Under the pieces are notes generated by a model that saw only the letters and a list, made by a program, of their open reading frames with translations, had not been told where the DNA came from and ran no database searches. Below, piece after piece: positions 1-9,931 of a stretch of 64,000 bases of DNA; positions within the stretch are counted from its first letter, which is position 1; each line of letters starts with the position of its first letter. This stretch comes from Nitrospira sp. Lineage in GTDB: Bacteria > Nitrospirota > Nitrospiria > Nitrospirales > Nitrospiraceae. The stretch covers positions 3,238,800-3,302,799 of the forward strand of contig CP126122.1 in NCBI GenBank assembly GCA_030123565.1. The letters run 5' to 3'. The position numbers and the translations under genes were made by a program.

Positions 1-703
1 CCTGGGGATCGAGCACGATGACCGTCTGGATCTGTTCCCCGATCAGACGCCGCAGGATGTCCTCCATCTCGCGGATCAACGTGTTGAGAGGCACCTCCCG
101 TTGTTCCAGCACCTGACGGCGGCTGAACGTCAACAACTTCTTCGTCAGGGCCGCAGCCCTGGAGCCCGCCTGGCCGATCACCTCGATCTCATGGCGGCAA
201 GGGTGCGTCCCCAACTGCTGCATAACCCGCTGCGCATGGCCCGTCACGACCATGAGCAGATTATTGAAGTCATGCGCAATGCCTGCCGCCAGACGCCCGA
301 GCGCCTCCATCTTTTGCGACTGCCGCAACCCCTGTTCGGCCTGTTTGTGTTTCGTCATGTCGACGATCGTTTCAACGACATGGACGCGCCCGTCGGTGGT
401 CGGGGCCTTGGCCCAATGGATCACGAGATGGCGGCCGTTCGGCATCTCCACCTCCTCCGACACCACTCCCTCGCTGGTCACGGCGTCGGGCATGCGGCAA
501 AATTTACAGGGGGCGCTGTTGGCCGCAATCTTCTCGTAACAGTTGGCGCCCGCAATATCGCCGAATGTGTCCAGACAGGTCCGGTTTTGAAACTGCACGG
601 CATGGGTCGCAGGATCGATCACCGACACGATGACCGACTGTGAATTCAGCAACACCTGCGGATCGTACTGAGGGCGGTCGGACAACTGTGCGGAACAGGC
701 CAT
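1..703 (-). CDS. PAS-domain sensor histidine kinase, 3' part cut by window edge
   Basis: Only the first 234 codons are inside the window; the frame is still open at base 1. The start ATG (701-703) has a GAGG 6 nt upstream. An N-terminal PAS-like region (about residues 15-125) carries a Cys cluster (CYEK...PCKFC) and ends in a KHKQAEQ linker. The dimerisation/phosphoacceptor box follows, with GIAHDFNNLL and its His, then the start of the catalytic part (LRRLIGE). The IAHDFNN form is typical of hybrid or NtrB-like kinases. A receiver domain or partner regulator would lie outside the window. The ligand is unknown; the CxxC could bind metal or sense redox. Confidence 0.88.
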   Translation of the reverse strand, partial: MACSAQLSDRPQYDPQVLLNSQSVIVSVIDPATHAVQFQNRTCLDTFGDIAGANCYEKIAANSAPCKFCRMPDAVTSEGVVSEEVEMPNGRHLVIHWAKAPTTDGRVHVVETIVDMTKHKQAEQGLRQSQKMEALGRLAAGIAHDFNNLLMVVTGHAQRVMQQLGTHPCRHEIEVIGQAGSRAAALTKKLLTFSRRQVLEQREVPLNTLIREMEDILRRLIGEQIQTVIVLDPQ

Positions 704-858
704 GGGCGTCCTCGTGCAAATCTCAAGAAAAGAAGAAAAGCCGTACGGATTCCTCCTACTGGTTGTACTACATCACCTTCTACAGTCAAGGAGATGATGG
801 ATTGCAGGGAATGGCGGCACGCCGCTCGATGCCGGCTGATGAACCCCGAGGTCGCTGG

Positions 859-3408
859 TCACCGACCGCCGTTCTCCCCCCTCGCATAGAACCGCCTCTT
901 GGCCAGCTCTGCCGCGACGACATAGGCCGAAAGAATCCCTGCCAGCGCCAGCCAGAAGATCGCCGGCAACGGTTCGAATCCCAAGACCGTTCCAACCGGG
1001 GTCATCGGCAACAGCAGGGTGACAAGTCCCGTCAGGAGGGTCGCGAGCAGCAAGGTGGAAGAAGGCCGGCTGGTATGGCAAGGCCGGCGCGTGCGGATGA
1101 CGAGCACGATCAACGATGCCGAGAGAACGGACTCGACAAACCAGCCGGTACGAAACTGGCCGGTCGTCGAGTGCAGCACCCACAACAACAGGCCGAACGT
1201 GAGGTAGTCGAAGATGGAACTGACGAACCCGAACGTGAGCATGAAGCGTCGAATGAACGGAATGTCCCACCGCCGAGGGCGATCGATCAGTTCATGGTCC
1301 ACCCGGTCGGTCGCGATCGTCATTTCAGGAATGTCCGTCAAGACGTTCGTCAAGAGGATCTGTTTCGGCAGCAACGGAAGAAAGGGCAGAAACAGCGAGG
1401 CGCCGGCCATGCTGAACATGTTGCCGAAATTCGCGCTGGTCGCCATAAACACGTACTTCAGCGTATTGGCGAACGTCATGCGCCCCTCGCGGACTCCCTG
1501 CAGCAGCACGCTCAAGTCGTGCTCCAGCAGGACGAGATCGGCCGCTTCCTTGGCGACATCGACGGCGCTATCCACGGAGATGCCGACATCGGCGGCATGA
1601 AGCGCCGGGGCGTCGTTGATGCCGTCGCCGAGATACCCGACCACGTTCCCGGACGCTCGAAGCGCAAGAATGATACGGTCCTTTTGATTGGGTTCGATTT
1701 CCGCGAAGATGTCCACGTCGCAGGCGCGCTTGCGCAGCGCGTCGTCGCTCATGCCGCGCAGGTCGCTCCCCGTGAGCAGGTGTGGATTCGCCAGCCCGAC
1801 CTGCCGGCCCACAGAAGCCGCCACAAGCGCCTGATCGCCCGTCACCATTTTCAATGAAACCCCCAACCCCTTGAGGGCCGCAATGGTGTCGGCGATGCCT
1901 GTCTTCGGGGGATCGGCAAACACCAGCAACCCCAGAAACGTCATGGCGGTTTCTTGCGCCTTGGAGACAACATCCGTGGCGCCCATGTCCCGGCAGGCGA
2001 GTCCGATGGTGCGGAACCCCTGTTCGCTCAACGTCTGAACCAGTTGACGGACCGCCGCCGTCGCCCGATCGATCGGAACGAGGGTACCGTCCGCCTGTTC
2101 CGCATCCAGACACAACGCCAACAGGCTCTCCACGGCGCCTTTGGTAATCAAGAGATGGGTCTGCGGGGTCGCGACCAGGATCGAAAGCCGCTTGCGCACG
2201 AAGTCATACGGCTCCTCGTCCAGTTTGCGGTAGCCGGTGAGATCGAACGACCGGTGCCGGCGCAGCGCTTCATCCAGCGGATTCGGGAATCCGGTTTCGA
2301 ACGTCGCGTTCAGATGGGCCAGCAGCAAGACCTTCTCGCTCGGCCGGCCGTCGAGATTCAGCGCGGCATGCAGCCGCATAGAGCCTTCCGTCAAGGTGCC
2401 GGTCTTGTCGGAGCACAACACATTCATGCTGCCGAAGTTTTCGATCGAGGCCAGGCGTTTGACGACGACCTTCTGTTGCGCCATCCGTCTGGCGCCGTGT
2501 GAGAGATTGACGCTGATGATGGCCGGCAACAGCTGCGGCGTCAGACCGACCGCCAAGGCCATGGAAAAGAGAAAGGACTCGAGAACCGGCCGCTGCAGGT
2601 ACACGTTGACGGCAAAAATCGAGAACACCAGCAGCAGCGTCACTTCGAGCAACAGGTAGCCGAATCGTCGCACCCCCCGCTCGAAGTCCGTCTCCGGCGG
2701 CCGCGCCTGCAGCCGATGGGCGACAAGGCCGAACTCCGTCTCCTTGCCCACGGAGAGGACCAGCGCGCGCGCCCTGCCGCTCACGACATGGGTTCCTAGA
2801 AAGACGCTGTTCGTTCTCTTCTGCAGGGGAGTGGACGCCGCGAGCGTCGCGGTCGATTTCTCAACCGGATAGCTTTCCCCCGTCAAGGTCGCCTCATCGA
2901 CGAACAGATCCTTCGCCTCCAGCAGACGGGCGTCGCCGGGCAGACTCGATCCGGCGGAAAGTTCCACGACATCCCCCGGCACGATCTCATCGACGGGAAC
3001 GTCACACAGCACTCCATCCCGCCAAACCTGTGCCGTCACCTGAACCATGGCCAGCAACCCGGCCACCGCTTGAGCCGCACTGTACTCCTGCCAGAAACTC
3101 AAGAGTGCACCGGCCAGGATGATGCCGAGAATAATCAGCGCATCACTGCCTTCCGCGAGAAAGAACGACACGCCGGCGGCAAACAGCAGCATGAGGATGA
3201 TGGGGCTTCTGAATTGCCCCAGCAGCAACCTGAGCGGCCGGTTGTCTCGCTGTGGTTTCAGTCTGGCGGGCGCGAAGGCGGCCTGCCGTTGTTCAGCCTC
3301 GACACGGCTCAACCCCTCGCGCGTGGTTCTGAATTCAAGGAGCAGATCATCGACCGGAACAGCCCAGAAGGCTCGTCCATTCACCATCAACGTTCCCATG
3401 CAGCTCAC
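859..3408 (-). CDS. mgtA: Mg2+-importing P-type ATPase (P3B, MgtA/MgtB type)
   Basis: About 849 aa, normal family length. An N-terminal cation-ATPase domain (DLLLEF...GLS) is followed by TM pairs, the actuator TGES loop, the phosphorylation motif DKTGTLTEGSM, the hinge GDGINDAPAL and six C-terminal TM segments. The stretch after the hinge (SAVDVAKEAADLVLLEHDL, then NTLKYVFMATSANFGNMFS) is characteristic of MgtA/MgtB rather than Ca2+ or heavy-metal pumps. The family moves Mg2+ into the cytoplasm with the gradient. GTG at 3408 is preferred because GAAGG sits about 6 nt upstream; GTG at 3414 and ATG at 3399 are alternatives. A 21-bp inverted repeat ends 13 nt upstream of this start. Confidence 0.93.
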   Translation of the reverse strand: MSCMGTLMVNGRAFWAVPVDDLLLEFRTTREGLSRVEAEQRQAAFAPARLKPQRDNRPLRLLLGQFRSPIILMLLFAAGVSFFLAEGSDALIILGIILAGALLSFWQEYSAAQAVAGLLAMVQVTAQVWRDGVLCDVPVDEIVPGDVVELSAGSSLPGDARLLEAKDLFVDEATLTGESYPVEKSTATLAASTPLQKRTNSVFLGTHVVSGRARALVLSVGKETEFGLVAHRLQARPPETDFERGVRRFGYLLLEVTLLLVFSIFAVNVYLQRPVLESFLFSMALAVGLTPQLLPAIISVNLSHGARRMAQQKVVVKRLASIENFGSMNVLCSDKTGTLTEGSMRLHAALNLDGRPSEKVLLLAHLNATFETGFPNPLDEALRRHRSFDLTGYRKLDEEPYDFVRKRLSILVATPQTHLLITKGAVESLLALCLDAEQADGTLVPIDRATAAVRQLVQTLSEQGFRTIGLACRDMGATDVVSKAQETAMTFLGLLVFADPPKTGIADTIAALKGLGVSLKMVTGDQALVAASVGRQVGLANPHLLTGSDLRGMSDDALRKRACDVDIFAEIEPNQKDRIILALRASGNVVGYLGDGINDAPALHAADVGISVDSAVDVAKEAADLVLLEHDLSVLLQGVREGRMTFANTLKYVFMATSANFGNMFSMAGASLFLPFLPLLPKQILLTNVLTDIPEMTIATDRVDHELIDRPRRWDIPFIRRFMLTFGFVSSIFDYLTFGLLLWVLHSTTGQFRTGWFVESVLSASLIVLVIRTRRPCHTSRPSSTLLLATLLTGLVTLLLPMTPVGTVLGFEPLPAIFWLALAGILSAYVVAAELAKRRFYARGENGGR

Positions 3409-3420
3409 TGCCACCCTTCA

Positions 3421-3516
3421 GGAACGACACCGGCGGTGGTCAGACCGCGGCCGTCGAGCGAGGCCCTTCTGAGGACGCGCGCTCCGGGAGCAACGGACCA
3501 CCGCCGGTGTCGTTCC
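3421..3516. repeat. 21-bp perfect inverted repeat with 54-nt loop
   Basis: Arms 3421-3441 and 3496-3516 are exact reverse complements. The element fills nearly the whole gap between the cusA-like stop (3521) and the mgtA start. It is not followed by a T-run on the minus strand, so a simple intrinsic terminator is unlikely. The loop contains a copy (3465-3493) of a dispersed GC-rich repeat also found near 14.9 kb. It could be a MITE/REPIN-like element or an RNA hairpin next to the mgtA ribosome binding site. Confidence 0.85.
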
Positions 3517-3520
3517 ACCA

Positions 3521-6500
3521 TCACACCCACTCCGGTGCATGCTCCTCCACCATCTCCGGCTCGGCAAAACTCCGATACAGGGCCGGGAGCACCACCAACG
3601 TCAACGTAGTCGAGGTGAACAGGCCGCCTACGACGACCGTGGCCAGCGGCCGCTGTACCTCTGCGCCGATCCCTTGAGCCAACGCCAGCGGCAACAGGCC
3701 GAGCAATGTGGTCATCATGGTCATGATCACGGGACGAAGCCGCAACAGGCAGCCAGTCATGATCGCCGCCTCCGTGTGCAGGCCTCCGTTTCGCAACTGA
3801 TTGATGTACGACACGAGCACGATGCCGTTCCCCACGGCCAACCCGAACAACTCGATGAAACCGATGGAGGCCGGAACACTCAGGTACTGGCCGCTGAGCC
3901 ATAGGGACAACACCCCGCCGATCAAGGCGAACGGCAAATTCAACATGATCAAGGTCGCGTACCGCAGGGAATGAAACGCCCAAAACAACAGAAAAAACAC
4001 CAACCCGAGCGTGACCGGCACCACGAACATCAGCCGCGCATTAGCCCGTTCCATATTTTCAAAGGCTCCACCCCAGGTCACCGTGTACCCTTGCGGCAGG
4101 CGAATCCGTTCAGCCAGTTTCCTCCGGCCTTCGTCGACCACGCTGCCGATGTCCCGCCCCACCACGTTGAAACCGATATAGATGCGGCGCTTCGCCTGCT
4201 CGCGGCTGATGCGCGCCGGACCTTCCCGCATGTCGATGGCAGCCAGTTCGCTCAACGGGATCGGCGCGCCGGACGCCGAGCGCACCCGGATGTCCCCGAT
4301 GGCCCCGATGCTGTTGCGCGAGCGCTCCGGAAACCGGAGGATCAACTGAAACCGGCGCTCGCCTTCGTACACCTGCGTCGCAGGCTTGCCGCCCACCGCG
4401 GTCGTGATGATCTCCTGCACATCCGACACGTTGATTCCATATCGGGCGATTTTCTGCCGGTCGATGTCGAGGGTCAGGTAGGGCTGGCCCGCCACCTGTT
4501 CGACCTTGACGTCTTTCACCCCCTCGACGGTCCGCATCAGGTCCGCGATCGCCTCCGCATGCTGAGACAGCAGCTCCAGGTCGTCGCCGAACAGTTTGAC
4601 GGCGCATTCCGTCCGGATCCCGGAAATCAGCTCATCCACCCGTTCTTGAATCGGCTGGCTCATGAGGACGGAAATGCCGGGGATCTCAGCCAATCGCCTC
4701 CTGATGGCATCGACGAGGCCGGATTGGCTGTGTGCGGTGGTCCAGGTGTCGCGCGGTTTCAGCGTGACGATCGGGTCACTCTCGTTCGGTTCCTCCGGGC
4801 CGACGGCGATATCGGGCCGCCCGATCTTGCTCACCGCGAGTCGCACTTCCGGAAACTCCAGCATGGCCCTGTGGGTCTGTTTCTCGATGTCGATCGACTC
4901 CTGCAACGACACGCTCGGCAGCCGCACGATCTGGGGCGTCAACGCCCCTTCCTCCAGGATGGGAATGAATTCCCGTCCCACGAACGGCAGGAGCATCAGG
5001 CTCACCAGCACGACGGCCGTCGATCCCGCCAGCACCGCCAGAGGATGGGAAAGCGTCCATCGCAGCACCGGCTGGTAGCGCGCCTTCATCCAACTGGTGA
5101 GTCTGGTCTCTTCGGGATGGTCGCCGCGCAACACCAGCGATGCGAGCACCGGCGAGAGGGTCAAGGTCACGACGACCGACACCAGCAGCGAGATCACCAG
5201 CGCATAGGCCAGGGGGGCGAACATTTTCCCCTCCATGCCGTGCAGGGTCATCAAGGGCAGGAACACGACGCTGATGATGAGGATGCCGAACAGGATGGGC
5301 CGCCCCACTTCGCTCGTCGCCCGTCGAATCACTTCGAGGCGGGATCGTTGCTGGATCCGATTCTCGGACAGATGGCGATAGATGTTTTCCACCACGACCA
5401 ACGAACCGTCGGCAATTTCACCGATCCCGATCGCCAGCCCGCCCAGCGTCATGAGGTTGGCGGTGAGCCCCACCCGCTGCATGACCAGGAAGGTGATCAA
5501 GGGCGTCACCAACAGCGATGCCGTGACCACGATGGCGCTGCGCACATGGCCGAGGAACAGGAAAAACACCAAGGTCACCAGAACGATTCCCTCGATCAAC
5601 GCGTCACGCACCGTATTGATGGCCGCCGTCACGAGTTCGATGCGGTCGTAGAACGGCACGATCGTCAGGCCCTCCGGCAGCAGCGCGTTCTGCCGGATCG
5701 ACTCCACCCTGCGCTTCACCGCCTGGACGACTTCCCGCGCGTTTCCCCCGCGCAACATCAACACCGTGCCGGTCACCACCTCCCGCTCGCCGTTCAGCAC
5801 CGCAGCCCCGTGACGAACCGCATGTCCGATGCGCACCTCCGCCACATCGCGGACGAACACCGGGGTGCCGCCCGCTTCCTTGACGATGATGCTCTCGATG
5901 TCCGGGACCGCCTTGATGAGCCCCAACCCGCGGACGATGGCGCGCTCCGCATGCCGCTCCAAGACGTTGCCGCCGGCATTGGCATTGTTCTTTTCCACGG
6001 ACTCATAGACCTCGTGCAGGGTGAGTCCGTACTTCCGCAACTTGGCGGGATCGACCAGCACCTGAAACTGCTTCACAAACCCGCCCAGCCCATTCACGTC
6101 GATCACGCCCGGCACGCCCTTGAGCAGAGGACGGAGCACCCAATCCTGCAGCGTCCGCTGATTCGTCAGCTCCGTTTCGACCAGGGCCGGATCGTCCGCC
6201 GCGCCATGCGGTCCCTCGAGATAATACTGATAGATCTCGCCCAGCCCGGTCGTCACCGGCGCCATGACCGGATCGATCCCGGTCGGAAGCCGCTCCTTGA
6301 CCGCCATCATCCGCTCCAGCACCAACTGGCGGGCGAAATACACATCCACATCGTCTTCGAAGACCACCGTCACCTGTGAGAGCGCGAACTTCGAGAGCGA
6401 GCGGATTTCCATCAACCCCGGCAACCCGGTCATCTGAAGTTCGATGGGATAGGTAATGAACCGTTCGACTTCGACCGGGGACAGGCCCGGCGCGTCCGTC

Positions 6501-6649
6501 AGCACCTGCACCTGCACGTTGGTGACGTCGGGATAGGCGTCGATGGGAATGGACTGGAAGGCCACCATGCCGGCGACCGCGCAGAGACAGGCCAGCCCAA
6601 TAATCAAGATCCGTTGGCGTAGGGAGAATTCCAGCAGCGAGACGATCAT
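3521..6649 (-). CDS. cusA: Heavy-metal efflux RND pump (CusA/CzcA family)
   Basis: 1042 aa, full family length. Two RND halves are visible, each with a periplasmic loop flanked by TM segments. TM1 lies at about 10-32 (IIGLACLCAVAGMVAF). TM4 carries the charged DGSLVVVEN motif typical of heavy-metal exporters, and late TM segments include GLAVGNGIVLVSYINQ. It should pump Cu/Ag or Co/Zn/Cd from periplasm or cytoplasm using protons. The start ATG overlaps the stop of the adaptor gene by 4 nt, so the two are translationally coupled. No outer-membrane factor is adjacent. The metal cannot be decided from sequence alone. Confidence 0.92.
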   Translation of the reverse strand: MIVSLLEFSLRQRILIIGLACLCAVAGMVAFQSIPIDAYPDVTNVQVQVLTDAPGLSPVEVERFITYPIELQMTGLPGLMEIRSLSKFALSQVTVVFEDDVDVYFARQLVLERMMAVKERLPTGIDPVMAPVTTGLGEIYQYYLEGPHGAADDPALVETELTNQRTLQDWVLRPLLKGVPGVIDVNGLGGFVKQFQVLVDPAKLRKYGLTLHEVYESVEKNNANAGGNVLERHAERAIVRGLGLIKAVPDIESIIVKEAGGTPVFVRDVAEVRIGHAVRHGAAVLNGEREVVTGTVLMLRGGNAREVVQAVKRRVESIRQNALLPEGLTIVPFYDRIELVTAAINTVRDALIEGIVLVTLVFFLFLGHVRSAIVVTASLLVTPLITFLVMQRVGLTANLMTLGGLAIGIGEIADGSLVVVENIYRHLSENRIQQRSRLEVIRRATSEVGRPILFGILIISVVFLPLMTLHGMEGKMFAPLAYALVISLLVSVVVTLTLSPVLASLVLRGDHPEETRLTSWMKARYQPVLRWTLSHPLAVLAGSTAVVLVSLMLLPFVGREFIPILEEGALTPQIVRLPSVSLQESIDIEKQTHRAMLEFPEVRLAVSKIGRPDIAVGPEEPNESDPIVTLKPRDTWTTAHSQSGLVDAIRRRLAEIPGISVLMSQPIQERVDELISGIRTECAVKLFGDDLELLSQHAEAIADLMRTVEGVKDVKVEQVAGQPYLTLDIDRQKIARYGINVSDVQEIITTAVGGKPATQVYEGERRFQLILRFPERSRNSIGAIGDIRVRSASGAPIPLSELAAIDMREGPARISREQAKRRIYIGFNVVGRDIGSVVDEGRRKLAERIRLPQGYTVTWGGAFENMERANARLMFVVPVTLGLVFFLLFWAFHSLRYATLIMLNLPFALIGGVLSLWLSGQYLSVPASIGFIELFGLAVGNGIVLVSYINQLRNGGLHTEAAIMTGCLLRLRPVIMTMMTTLLGLLPLALAQGIGAEVQRPLATVVVGGLFTSTTLTLVVLPALYRSFAEPEMVEEHAPEWV

Positions 6650-7884
6650 GGCGATGGCTCGAGCTTGTGGATTTCTACCTCCGACTTGAGGGCAAAGGCC
6701 CCCTTCACCACCACCTCCTCCCCCTGCCGCAGTCCCTCCAGTACGGCGATGTTCTCGCCCTGCTCATCTCCCAGCACCACCCGGCGCGGCTCGAATTGAT
6801 CCTCCCCCTTGCGTACAAAGACGATCTTGCCCGCCCCATCGTTTTGCACCGCCGCCAACGGCACCGTCAGCAGCTCCTGAGCCGGCACGGCATAGACATG
6901 CACCGTCGCGAACATCTCGGGCTTCAAAATCCGGTCGGGATTGTTCACCGTGACACGAAGGCGCATCGTCCTGGTCGCAGGGTCGAGCACGTCGCTGATG
7001 TGGGTGATGGTGCCGGAGAAGAGCGCGTGAGGATAGGCCGCAACGACGACTTCGACCGTCTGGTCCGGACGGATAAAACGCACGTCCTTTTCCGGTACAC
7101 TCCCGACGACCCACACATCGGACAGGTCGGCGACGGTGAAACATTTCTGCGAGGTCTCCACCACTTCGCCGCGCGTAATGTTGCGCATGATCACCCGGCC
7201 CGCGAACGGCGCCCGAAGCGCCACGTCGGACCTGATGGTCTGCTCGCGATCGAGTCGTTGGATCTCCTGGGCCGGCACTCCGAGGAGCGCGAGACGATTG
7301 GAAGCCTCCCGCGCGTCCGCCCGCGCGGTTTTCATCTCCGCTTCCCGGCGTTGCACCTCCGCCAGGCTGATCGCCCGGTGTTGATGGAGATCGGTCGCCC
7401 GCTCATAGACGAGTTGCGCCTCATGTTGCTTGGCCGCCGCCTTGAGGTAGGCCCCCTCCGCCACGCCCAAATCGGCGCTGTCGAGCAACGCGAGGCGCTC
7501 CCCCCTTTTCACATCCTTGCCCACATCGACCGACACCTCGACCACCCGCCCCCGGATGAGGGTCGTCACTTCGGCGAGTTCGTTTTCATTGGCTTGAACC
7601 GTGGCGGGAAACTCGCGATGAACGGGAAAGGGCTCTTTCTTGACCGCCCGCACCTCGATGCCGGCCCGGGCGATTTCATGCGCGGCAAGACGCACAATCC
7701 CCTCAGAGGCCCTGGCAGACGGCTTTCCGACCGGAGGCCCTGCCGGCGGATCACGGTCACAGCCCGCACCAGCCAGGAGGATGACCCAGATGAGCAGGTG
7801 AAGCGCCGGGCGACAGCACGAAGGCTTCGCCTGTCGCGGCTCTCCGCAGAGGCCCTCCCTCAGACCAGCCGCTGCCTGTTTCAT
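6646..7884 (-). CDS. cusB: RND efflux periplasmic adaptor lipoprotein (CusB/CzcB type)
   Basis: About 412 aa. From ATG 7882-7884 the N-terminus is a lipoprotein signal with lipobox LAGAGC. Barrel-sandwich/lipoyl segments (VDVGKDVKRGERLALLDS and APFAGRVIMRN) flank an alpha-helical hairpin, followed by beta-barrel and membrane-proximal domains ending in LRQGEEVVVKGAF. These adaptors link the inner-membrane pump to an outer-membrane channel. An ATG at 7938 is in frame but would put 18 residues before the signal; neither start has a strong Shine-Dalgarno. It shares a 4-nt overlap with the downstream pump gene. Confidence 0.9.
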   Translation of the reverse strand: MKQAAAGLREGLCGEPRQAKPSCCRPALHLLIWVILLAGAGCDRDPPAGPPVGKPSARASEGIVRLAAHEIARAGIEVRAVKKEPFPVHREFPATVQANENELAEVTTLIRGRVVEVSVDVGKDVKRGERLALLDSADLGVAEGAYLKAAAKQHEAQLVYERATDLHQHRAISLAEVQRREAEMKTARADAREASNRLALLGVPAQEIQRLDREQTIRSDVALRAPFAGRVIMRNITRGEVVETSQKCFTVADLSDVWVVGSVPEKDVRFIRPDQTVEVVVAAYPHALFSGTITHISDVLDPATRTMRLRVTVNNPDRILKPEMFATVHVYAVPAQELLTVPLAAVQNDGAGKIVFVRKGEDQFEPRRVVLGDEQGENIAVLEGLRQGEEVVVKGAFALKSEVEIHKLEPSP

Positions 7885-8075
7885 GCTCCAGCCATCCGGA
7901 CAGCACCACCAACTGTTCTTAGGAACAGCAGGGACCATGCCGCGCGAGAGCCGTGATTTCGAAAGGAACGAGAAGGCCGTAGCAGCCTTTTGCTACGTTA
8001 CGGAGCCTGAGAGCGGGGTGAAATGCCACAGCGTCATCGATCGGCCCCAGAACCACATCCTTCCACAACCCACCC

Positions 8076-8930
8076 TTACCGAACCACGAGAACCGAGCAG
8101 GCGCTGTGTTGAACCACCTTCGTCGAAATACTCCCGAGCAAAAACCGTGCGACCGCCCCCAGGCCCTTGGCTCCCGTCACAATGAGATCGACCTTCTTTT
8201 TGGACGCCACCTTCAAAATCTCATCGGCCGGTTTCCCGAGCCGGACCACTTCGTCGACCACATAGCCGGCCTTGCCGAGTTTGTTTGCGCATTGCTCGAT
8301 CAGGCTGCTGCCGGCTGCCTTCAATTCCGGATACTTGAGGAAGGGCATGACATGGGTCACCACGACTTCCATCGGCTCCCGGCCGTCGCCCGTCTCCGGA
8401 CGGAGTTTGGTCAAGAGGAATTGCAACGCCTTGTCCGATGCCTTGGAGCCGTCGGTCGCGAACAGAATCCGGCTCAGGGGACGAGACGCTTCCTTCACGA
8501 TGAGGACCGAACAGGGTGCATGCAAGGTCACCTGCGTCGAGACGCTGCCGAGCATGAACCGGTCGAGCGCATCCAACCCCCGGCTGCCGAGCGCCACCAG
8601 TCCATCCCGCCGCGGCGCCAACTTCAGGATCGTCCGGCCGACAGGGCCACGCTCCGAGACCAGCTTGCCCTTCATGTCGAGCGAAGCCATCTGGGCCTTG
8701 GCCGCGGCCATCGTGGCCTTTCCGCGGGCCTCGATGCGTTTGATTTCCTCCTGAATGAACGGCTCATTGCCGATCACCACCGGCTGAAACATGAAGGGGG
8801 CGCGCAGCGCCTCGACATCCGTCACATGCACCAACGTGAACTGCGGCCTGTCCGCGAAGGGCATCCGCGCCGCCCATTCCGTCGCCCACTTCCCGTACTT
8901 CGATCCATCGGTCGCAATCAGCACTTTCAT
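8076..8930 (-). CDS. Tandem universal stress protein (two UspA domains)
   Basis: 284 aa with two UspA folds. The start ATG 8928-8930 follows a GGGGGA ribosome binding site and begins MKVLIATDGS. Both halves carry the ATP-binding glycine pattern: GSRGLDALDRFMLGS in the first, GAKGLGAVARFLLGS in the second, each followed by the end strand (CSVLIV, CSVLVVR). Such proteins bind ATP and support survival under stress. It is apparently monocistronic, divergent from nothing obvious, and paralogous to the protein at 48023-48928. Confidence 0.93.
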   Translation of the reverse strand: MKVLIATDGSKYGKWATEWAARMPFADRPQFTLVHVTDVEALRAPFMFQPVVIGNEPFIQEEIKRIEARGKATMAAAKAQMASLDMKGKLVSERGPVGRTILKLAPRRDGLVALGSRGLDALDRFMLGSVSTQVTLHAPCSVLIVKEASRPLSRILFATDGSKASDKALQFLLTKLRPETGDGREPMEVVVTHVMPFLKYPELKAAGSSLIEQCANKLGKAGYVVDEVVRLGKPADEILKVASKKKVDLIVTGAKGLGAVARFLLGSISTKVVQHSACSVLVVR

Positions 8931-9586
8931 AGACAGTCCCCCATCGGTTGATCGGTTGTAGATGGCAGGTGCAGGCTCCGTGCCACGCCGGCGCATATTC
9001 GCCTCACGCGATCAGTAGGTCAACAGATTCTTTTGAGCTCGGCGCAGGATGTGAGCGGGCAGGATTCGAAGGCTGAACGACTGCTTCCCAGAAATGGCTT
9101 TACGGCTTGGCGAGACTGTTCCTCGGTCGTCGAGGCGGGCAATCAGAACAGAAGGACCGGCAAACGGGCGGGGGGATCAGGCTATACGGCCATAGATTGC
9201 CGAGACTCGGCGGCGCGAGCGGCCGGACTGCCCGTGTCCCCAGTAGGACCGTCGTCCATCGCCACGAGCAATTCTGCGCCCCGTGACCCGACAGAGCAGA
9301 GACCAGATCGTTTGCAACAATTCCCAGCCGAACAGGGCGCGGGAAATTCCTGACTTCCCGTCGGTCCTGTACCAGCAACCGCACGAATCCGACCAGTCGC
9401 TTCGATGCGGAGAAACGATGTCGTGCCCGTCTTCCATTCTCACTGCCTGGCCTCCCGTTGACGGTGGACTGCATCAAGAGCCGCTTCATATCTTGGTATA
9501 CGCGGCTCCTGTGAACCGTACCACGTGACCGCCGAGTCGCCAAAAGAGAAAGCAGTTTGTTGCGAGGCGGTGAAGCAGGAATATAC
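8931..9586. other. Non-coding or decayed stretch
   Basis: No convincing gene. Short open frames occur on both strands but none has a recognisable motif, a ribosome binding site and consistent codon use together. 8931-9000 is likely the promoter region of the universal stress gene. Confidence 0.5.
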
Positions 9587-9931
9587 TTACCCTCGCCTGT
9601 TCGCAACGGCGGCGCCGAGCCGTGCCGCCACGATCGAGGGAACGGCATAGATTCCGAACATGACGAGGCCGAGCACCCAGAGATTGCCGAGCCCCTGAGC
9701 GGCGAACAGCCAGAGGGCCTGCCCCACGAGCGGCATCGCTCCCCAGCGCCAAGGATTGTCCGGTGAGAGGTAACCCAGCAGGCCGGCAACCAGACAGAGG
9801 GACGGAATGCCGAAGGTGAAGTAGAGTCCTGAATCCCACGCCTCTCTCCTCCCCGAGAGGGCTGTGACGACGACCCACACCGCGATGCCGGACAGCAAGG
9901 TAATCCCGTAGAACCAGTGATCACGTTTCAT
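9587..9931 (-). CDS. Small multi-pass membrane protein, unknown
   Basis: 114 aa starting at ATG 9929-9931 (MKRDHWFYG). About four hydrophobic helices are visible (ITLLSGIAVWVVVTAL, LYFTFGIPSLCLVAGLLGYL, MPLVGQALWLFAAQ, GNLWVLGLVMFGIYAVPSIVAARL), with short charged ends. No catalytic motif or family signature was recognised. It stands alone on the minus strand between a gene-poor stretch and the divergent GNAT gene. Confidence 0.7.
   Translation of the reverse strand: MKRDHWFYGITLLSGIAVWVVVTALSGRREAWDSGLYFTFGIPSLCLVAGLLGYLSPDNPWRWGAMPLVGQALWLFAAQGLGNLWVLGLVMFGIYAVPSIVAARLGAAVANRRG

Noticed and set aside
640-1857. Open frame of 405 codons on the plus strand opposite mgtA
   Set aside because: Low-complexity Arg/Gln/Asp-rich reading typical of an antisense frame; the ATPase on the other strand is certain.
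3971-6379. Long open frame (802 codons) on the plus strand opposite the RND pump gene
   Set aside because: It is the antisense shadow of a GC-rich gene, rich in His, Arg and Gln, without motifs or a ribosome binding site; the minus strand encodes a clear CusA-type pump.
9177-9443. 88-codon open frame on the minus strand in the gene-poor stretch
   Set aside because: No recognisable motif and Arg/Gly/Ser-rich composition; could be a decayed gene but cannot be supported.
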